Position numbers and translations under genes: made by a program
Assembly: GCA_002338715.1 (NCBI GenBank)
Contig: DDIR01000092.1
Location: 1-20,750, forward strand
DNA length: 20,750 nt
Direction of reading: 5' to 3'
Origin: Phycisphaerales bacterium UBA1845
Lineage (GTDB): Bacteria; Planctomycetota; Phycisphaerae; UBA1845
Notes under the pieces: model-generated
Seen by the model: the letters and a program-made list of their open reading frames with translations, nothing else
What the model was told of the DNA's origin: nothing
The model's database searches: none
Shown here: positions 16,819 to 20,750 of the stretch, piece by piece
Numbering within the stretch: position 1 is the stretch's first letter
Layout: every line of letters begins with the position of its first letter

Positions 16819-17861
16819 GTTCGATCGAAGCTTCTCGAATCAACAAAGTTCTATCGCAACCCATGGGGGGGCGGATTCGATTGAGCTTTCAAGACAAGCC
16901 TGGGCACATTAATCCGTGTAAGCGCGAGACTCTTGTGTTGCTTGAGTCCCAAGGCGGCCGAGTCCACGGCGTCGGCGGGCGCAAAGTTCTTGATGTCTGG
17001 TATGATGGCCGCAAAGCGCAAGTCGGATATCTGCACCGATTCCGAGGAGAATCTCGAATTGGATGGAACTTTGAATCCATCAAGCAAGGCTTCGACATGC
17101 TGCTCGACTCGCGCACTGACAATCAACTCGACTTTGATGTCACCAGCATCGCCTCAGACAACACGGCGGCCCGGCGTCTGCTCGAACGAAATCTTCCGGG
17201 CATGCCGATATATCACCCGCTCTGCGGCTACACGACTTTTGTTCTGACAACCCGCCGATCTGGGACTGTTTCGTCGGACTCCGAACCAATGGATGACACG
17301 GTCATTGCAGAGATCGAATCGCTCCAGCAGCAGTACGCTAGCGCGATACAATTCGCACCAAGTTATTCAATGGTCCGCTTGCTTTCTGTGATCCCGGCCC
17401 AAGACTGGATTCTGGTCCGACGGGGCGGCCGGATCGTTGCAGCTGCGGGAATGTGGAATCAGCCTCCAACTGAACAGATTCGCGTTGCCGGTTACGATTC
17501 TCTTCTGTCGGCAATGCGTCCTCTCCATAACGTTTTAGCGAGACTGTTGAACAAGCCCACATTGCCGCCAGCGGATTCGAATTTGCCCATGGCGTTTCTT
17601 GCATTCGCTGCGTTTGATTCTCCCCATCCATCAGATGTGTTGCTGCTTATCCGGCGTGCGATGCTGCATGCCAGAAACCTTGGGTTGGCTTACCTCGCAT
17701 TCGGAGCCACAGAAGGCGCGCCCCTGTATCGGATCGCGCTTAAACATTTTCGCCCCTGGAAATTTGCAACGACGATATATGCGGTGACGCGATCGGGTCG
17801 TCAAACCGTCGATGGCATCCAGCGAGCTGCAAGCGTGGGGTTGGAGGCGGCGCTGCTATGA
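16746..17861 (+). CDS. GNAT-like acyltransferase 1
   Basis: A 371-residue protein with a two-lobed GNAT-like plan. The N-terminal lobe (about 20-175) has the recurrent pattern PMGGRIRLSFQ, VHGVGGRKVLDVWYDG, VGYLHRFRG; a C-terminal lobe spans about 190-350. The classical acetyl-CoA R/QxxGxG/A loop is degenerate, so acetyl transfer is not assured; other acyl donors or a structural role are possible. The GTG at 16746 is supported by GGGAG 7 nt upstream and because family-like sequence starts before the next candidate, an ATG at 16863. That makes a 73-nt overlap with the radical SAM gene. The stop overlaps the next start (ATGA). In this operon it probably transfers an acyl or amino-acyl group (inference). 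Confidence 0.7.
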   Translation: MERPVLANSDAETKLVRILDAHCLSSIEASRINKVLSQPMGGRIRLSFQDKPGHINPCKRETLVLLESQGGRVHGVGGRKVLDVWYDGRKAQVGYLHRFRGESRIGWNFESIKQGFDMLLDSRTDNQLDFDVTSIASDNTAARRLLERNLPGMPIYHPLCGYTTFVLTTRRSGTVSSDSEPMDDTVIAEIESLQQQYASAIQFAPSYSMVRLLSVIPAQDWILVRRGGRIVAAAGMWNQPPTEQIRVAGYDSLLSAMRPLHNVLARLLNKPTLPPADSNLPMAFLAFAAFDSPHPSDVLLLIRRAMLHARNLGLAYLAFGATEGAPLYRIALKHFRPWKFATTIYAVTRSGRQTVDGIQRAASVGLEAALL

Positions 17862-18589
17862 AGGCGGAAGTTCAACCAACTATGCAACTTCAGGAGGCAG
17901 ACAAAGCCGGCATGTTTCGTTTACTTGATATGCATTTTTTGCATGCACGACGTGAGGATTTTGAAGCGGACCTGGCCAACAAGAACTGGGCAGTGATCGT
18001 GCGAAATCGAGACGGAGCGATTGTGGGGTTTTCCACGATGGCGCTGTACCGGAGTTCGTGCAACAGGATCGCCGACCCCGTACTCTGTTCAGGGGACACC
18101 ATTGTCGATCGAACGGCAAGGAGTTCATCGCGATTTCTGTCCGCGTGGCTTCACGCTGTTCTCCGTCTTCGCCGCGAATACGGCTGCGAGAAGCTTTATT
18201 GGCTTTTGATTGTGTCAGGGTTTCGTACGTATCGCCTCTTGCCCGTATTTTGGCGTGAATACTTCCCGCGATATGACGCCCCAGTGCCTGCGGGCACACT
18301 CGCGACGATGCGGGACTTAGCCGGCGAGCGATTTGGTGATTCATTCGATCCATCTAGCGGCATTGTTCATCTCCCAAACACGCAGATTCTTCGGCATCCC
18401 GTAGACGCTGACCCGAGCGGGAAAGCAAGCGATCCGCACGTTGCATTCTTTGGTGAAGCCAATCCGGGGCATATTGTCGGTGACGAATTGGTGACGCTGA
18501 CTGAACTGAGCGAAGCCAATCTGACGAGAGCTGGACGGCGGTTGATCCGGGAGTCGGTGGGTGGCCTGTTCACGGGAGCACATCAATGA
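17858..18589 (+). CDS. GNAT-like protein 2, unknown substrate
   Basis: A 243-residue protein with a GNAT-like core: LLDMHFLHARREDFEADLAN, NWAVIVRNRDGAIVGFSTMA, SGDTIVDRTA, then YWLLIVSGFRTYRLLPVFWR and a conserved-looking C-terminal block with DPHVAFFGEANPGH. I recognise the layout as a hypothetical family related to acyltransferases but cannot name a reaction. The start is the ATG of an ATGA overlap with the previous stop; GGAGG lies 10 nt upstream (17843-17847). Its own stop overlaps the GH3 start in the same way. Strict coupling to both neighbours implies the product is needed in step with them, perhaps as a partner that delivers the acyl substrate to the GH3 enzyme (speculation). Confidence 0.68.
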   Translation: MKAEVQPTMQLQEADKAGMFRLLDMHFLHARREDFEADLANKNWAVIVRNRDGAIVGFSTMALYRSSCNRIADPVLCSGDTIVDRTARSSSRFLSAWLHAVLRLRREYGCEKLYWLLIVSGFRTYRLLPVFWREYFPRYDAPVPAGTLATMRDLAGERFGDSFDPSSGIVHLPNTQILRHPVDADPSGKASDPHVAFFGEANPGHIVGDELVTLTELSEANLTRAGRRLIRESVGGLFTGAHQ

Positions 18590-20157
18590 ATATGGCGCAC
18601 TTTGCCAACCGAATGTGGTATGGAGCTAACCTTATCAGATGGAGACGTTTTCGCGAAGCGCTAAAGTCGCCGCTGTCAGCGCAGGTGCGAATACTTCAAA
18701 GTTACGTTAATCGCAACGCTGACACATTGTTCGGACGGAAGCATGGCTTTTCGTCTGTTCGCTCAATCCAAGATTTTCAGAAAGCTGTCCCACTGACAAC
18801 ATATGAAGATTATGTTCCCTTCATTGATTCGATTGGAAGAGGAGCGTCAGATCAAACCACCGCTGATCGAGTTAGTCGTTTGATGCCCACGAGCGGGTCG
18901 TCCGGCGCTATCAAGTTCATACCCTATACGAACAGACTGCAAGCGGAATTCAATCGGGCAATTGGTCCGTGGATTGTTGATCTATTCAAACGGTTTCCAT
19001 CCGCAATGGATGGCCCAGCGTACTGGGCTGTCTCTCCGGCAATTTGTCACAGCGGGGAAACAGGGTGGACGGTTCCTGTCGGATTTGAGGACGACACCAA
19101 GTATCTCGGGGCCTGTCTTAGTCGTCTGGTTGGACAGACCTTAGCGGTTCCGACTGGCGTCAGGCACATTCAAGAAATTTCACTTTTCAAGTTTATCACG
19201 CTTGCCTTTCTTCTTGCTCATCGAAATCTCAGTTTTGTTTCAATTTGGCACCCATCGTATTTAAGCGTCTTGCTCGCGGACCTCGCGGCACATCTAGACA
19301 CAATCATTGGGTGCTTGCAAGACGGCCGGTTGCGCCTCCCTCATGATCTTGACGGCTCTATCCTTCCGGAGATTCACTCGGCATGGAAACGAGATCGTAG
19401 TCGCGCGAAGGAATTGGCTGGCATTGACGTTCGCCAGTGGAACGCCCTGTGGCCAAAATTGTCTGTCATTAGCTCATGGGGGCACGGCGCATCGCAACTG
19501 CCTTGGACCGAGTCCGCGCGAGCATTCCCGTCGACGGTGCATCAGCCAAAAGGTCTGATTGCTACTGAGGCGATCATGACGATTCCATTTCGAAACCGCT
19601 TTCCCCTAGCAATAAATTCTCACTTCTTTGAGTTCATCGACGACACGGGACGTATTCTCACCTGCGATCAACTCAAGGTGGGCAGCGAATATGAAATTGC
19701 AATTACAACGGGAGGTGGATTGTATCGGTACAGGATCGGAGATCGAGTCAGCGTGAATGGCTTTGTCGCGTCCACTCCAAGTCTCGTCTTTGTTGGGAGG
19801 GGGGCGCTGGTCTCTGATATTTGTGGCGAGAAGTTATCAGAAGCATTTGTTGCAAAGTGTATCAATAAGGCACTCGCAGGGACTTTGAAAGGTAAAGTGA
19901 ATTCAGCTAGATTGATTCCGGAACGGAGAAAAGGAGTCGTTGGATATTGCTTGAAGATCCAACTTAAAGCGCCATTGAACGGGGAAACAGCACTCATCGA
20001 GCGCAGAGTGGAGATTGCACTAAAGAAAAATCCGCACTACGCGCTATGTGTCCGCCTAGGGCAACTCGCACCTCTACGCGTTGAAGCGTGTCGATTTCCA
20101 CGTTGCGAAAACGACACCGCAATAAGCAAAAAACCCTGCATCTTTGGAGAATATTGA
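18586..20157 (+). CDS. GH3-family acyl-adenylating amide synthetase
   Basis: A 523-residue member of the GH3 'auxin-responsive promoter' family, firefly-luciferase-like adenylating enzymes. GH3 proteins activate a carboxylate with ATP and join it to an amine, usually an amino acid; in plants they conjugate hormones. Visible motifs are the phosphate-binding loop PTSGSSGAIKFIPYT (101-115), GLIATEA (323-329), GLYRYRIGDRV (378-388, nucleotide binding) and FVGRG...DICGEKLSE (402-418), opening the mobile C-terminal lobe. Length is normal for the bacterial branch (plants about 580-610). The start overlaps the previous stop (ATGA), with GGGAG 7 nt upstream. It closes the operon and likely performs the final amide-forming step. 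The acyl and amine partners cannot be read from sequence. Confidence 0.9.
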   Translation: MNMAHFANRMWYGANLIRWRRFREALKSPLSAQVRILQSYVNRNADTLFGRKHGFSSVRSIQDFQKAVPLTTYEDYVPFIDSIGRGASDQTTADRVSRLMPTSGSSGAIKFIPYTNRLQAEFNRAIGPWIVDLFKRFPSAMDGPAYWAVSPAICHSGETGWTVPVGFEDDTKYLGACLSRLVGQTLAVPTGVRHIQEISLFKFITLAFLLAHRNLSFVSIWHPSYLSVLLADLAAHLDTIIGCLQDGRLRLPHDLDGSILPEIHSAWKRDRSRAKELAGIDVRQWNALWPKLSVISSWGHGASQLPWTESARAFPSTVHQPKGLIATEAIMTIPFRNRFPLAINSHFFEFIDDTGRILTCDQLKVGSEYEIAITTGGGLYRYRIGDRVSVNGFVASTPSLVFVGRGALVSDICGEKLSEAFVAKCINKALAGTLKGKVNSARLIPERRKGVVGYCLKIQLKAPLNGETALIERRVEIALKKNPHYALCVRLGQLAPLRVEACRFPRCENDTAISKKPCIFGEY

Positions 20158-20274
20158 CAACTCGCACCAACGCAACCCGCTTCAATCGATCCGCATTCGC
20201 CAACAAAGATGTGGGCCGAAATGATGGAATTTCAAGTCCTACGGGCCGAGAAGAGCGGTAAGCATGTTCCTCGT

Positions 20275-20299
20275 GGGTCGGCGAATTTCGCAACGACCC
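20275..20299 (+). terminator. Hairpin downstream of GH3 operon
   Basis: GGGTCGGCG, loop AATTT, then CGC-AA-CGACCC form a 9-bp stem with a 2-nt bulge, about 120 bp after the operon's last stop. No T tract follows, so termination is a guess. Its right arm coincides with the first bases of repeat copy B. Confidence 0.28.
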
Positions 20300-20378
20300 T
20301 TCAACTAGCGGGATCGATACCGTCATCGAACTTTTTTCGGGCTGCAAATAGAGACCTTTTCGATGTTCCGTTTGCTTG
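20294..20378 (+). repeat. Flanking direct repeat, copy B
   Basis: Gap-free partner of 13016-13100, same orientation, 7278 bp away, 65/85 identical by hand, with an identical 20-base start and a second identical block (ACCTTTTCGA) near the end. The forward translation TLQLAGSIPSSN...RDLFDVPFA parallels copy A. The pair brackets the cassette, suggesting duplication during insertion or a dispersed repeat family. Confidence 0.7.
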
Positions 20379-20573
20379 TCGGTACAAAAACACTTGCTGC
20401 TTGCCGCCGACTCGCATTGCAAGGCTTCGGAGCCCGCGCCGTCGCGCCCGTCCTTGACCAGATCAACCGGCGACTGCCGTGGAATCGTGGATATTTTCGC
20501 GCGCACCATTCACATAATATGCAACATGCGGACTTCGCCGACTTGGTGCAAAGCTAACCCGGCAGCCCAGAGA

Positions 20574-20750
20574 CTACGGACTGATCGCGCGCATGAACAT
20601 GTCGAAGTCGCCTAGGTCCACGTCGTTGTCGTGATCCAGGTCGGTGATGGTGAAGCGTTCCAACGGGCAACCCGGCGGCGGGACGGAAACGTCCGGGCCG
20701 GCGAAACACGACGCGAATCTGGGGTAGTCGTCGAGATCGACGTCGCCGTC
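20574..20750 (-). CDS. 3' end of a secreted protein with dockerin/EF-hand-like C-terminus (partial)
   Basis: The last 58 codons of a minus-strand gene that runs off the right edge. They read DGDVDLDDYPRFASCFAGP, a short Pro-rich spacer, then TDLDHDNDVDLGDFDMFMRA and stop (TAG at 20574-20576). Two Asp-rich loops of the DxDxDVDLxDF kind, separated by a conserved C..GP turn, are the calcium-binding, dockerin-like tail widespread on large secreted proteins of Planctomycetes. The main domain lies outside the window, so the protein's function is unknown. The tail ends at its usual place (FxMFxxAIS), so the C-terminus is complete. It converges on the GH3 operon. Confidence 0.8.
   Translation of the reverse strand, partial: DGDVDLDDYPRFASCFAGPDVSVPPPGCPLERFTITDLDHDNDVDLGDFDMFMRAISP

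Larger units (their letters stand above)
20158..20573. other. Intergenic region with repeat copy B, no convincing gene
   Basis: Between the GH3 stop and the partial gene at the window edge no frame looks like a recognised gene. Short plus-strand frames cross the repeat but have no domain, and a 171-codon minus-strand frame (19994-20509) overlaps the GH3 end and appears spurious. The region contains the hairpin at 20275-20299 and repeat copy B. Confidence 0.5.

Noticed and set aside
19994..20509. 171-codon minus-strand frame overlapping the GH3 3' end
   Set aside because: More than 160 bases are antisense to the conserved GH3 C-terminal lobe, and the rest crosses the repeat; no motif seen.
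1..20750. tRNA, rRNA or CRISPR genes
   Set aside because: None recognised by eye in the non-coding stretches; a covariance-model scan would be needed to exclude small RNAs.

Overview
The window looks like a chromosomal segment from a member of the Planctomycetota. This rests on three family-level signs. One is an ECF sigma factor of the Sig-70_X6 type overlapping a Ser/Thr kinase that carries a WD40 propeller. The second is a truncated gene at the right edge that ends in two Asp-rich, dockerin/EF-hand-like 'DGDVDLDDY...C.AGP' units, typical of secreted planctomycete proteins. The third is a pair of large lipoprotein-like subtilases with Pro-Ser linkers. Species cannot be named from the sequence alone.

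Layout: (1) 1-1502 is a complete IS1182-type insertion sequence with imperfect terminal inverted repeats; its left end is the first base of the window. (2) 1625-8411, minus strand, holds two tandem paralogous S8 subtilases separated by 40 bp. Just upstream of the second lies the 3' stump of a third copy (8452-8571), again 40 bp from the next start, so an array of at least three genes has contracted. (3) 8764-12676, plus strand, diverges from the protease operon: an ECF sigma factor and a WD40 kinase whose reading frames overlap by 32 nt, probably one signalling unit and a plausible regulator of the divergent proteases. (4) 12677-13462 is a decayed stretch with a topoisomerase-type C4 zinc-finger fossil, two hairpins and repeat copy A.

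(5) 13463-20157 is the most interesting part. A small four-helix membrane protein (minus strand) is divergent from a tightly coupled five-gene operon (plus strand): two tandem B12-binding-type radical SAM enzymes, two GNAT-like proteins and a GH3-family acyl-adenylating amide synthetase. Every junction overlaps (4, 73, 4 and 4 nt). The gene content fits an uncharacterised small-molecule or lipid-conjugate pathway: radical SAM modification (possibly C-methylation) of a scaffold, acyl transfer, and ATP-dependent amidation. The product is unknown and this is inference.

(6) 20158-20573 is non-coding and carries repeat copy B, a direct, gap-free homologue of copy A (65 of 85 bases identical by hand count). 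Copies A and B therefore bracket the membrane-protein/radical SAM/GH3 cassette. (7) 20574-20750 is the C-terminal end of a minus-strand gene running off the window.

Several longest-ORF starts are misleading. Shine-Dalgarno position and signal peptides support shorter genes for the transposase, both proteases and the kinase, and I report those starts.
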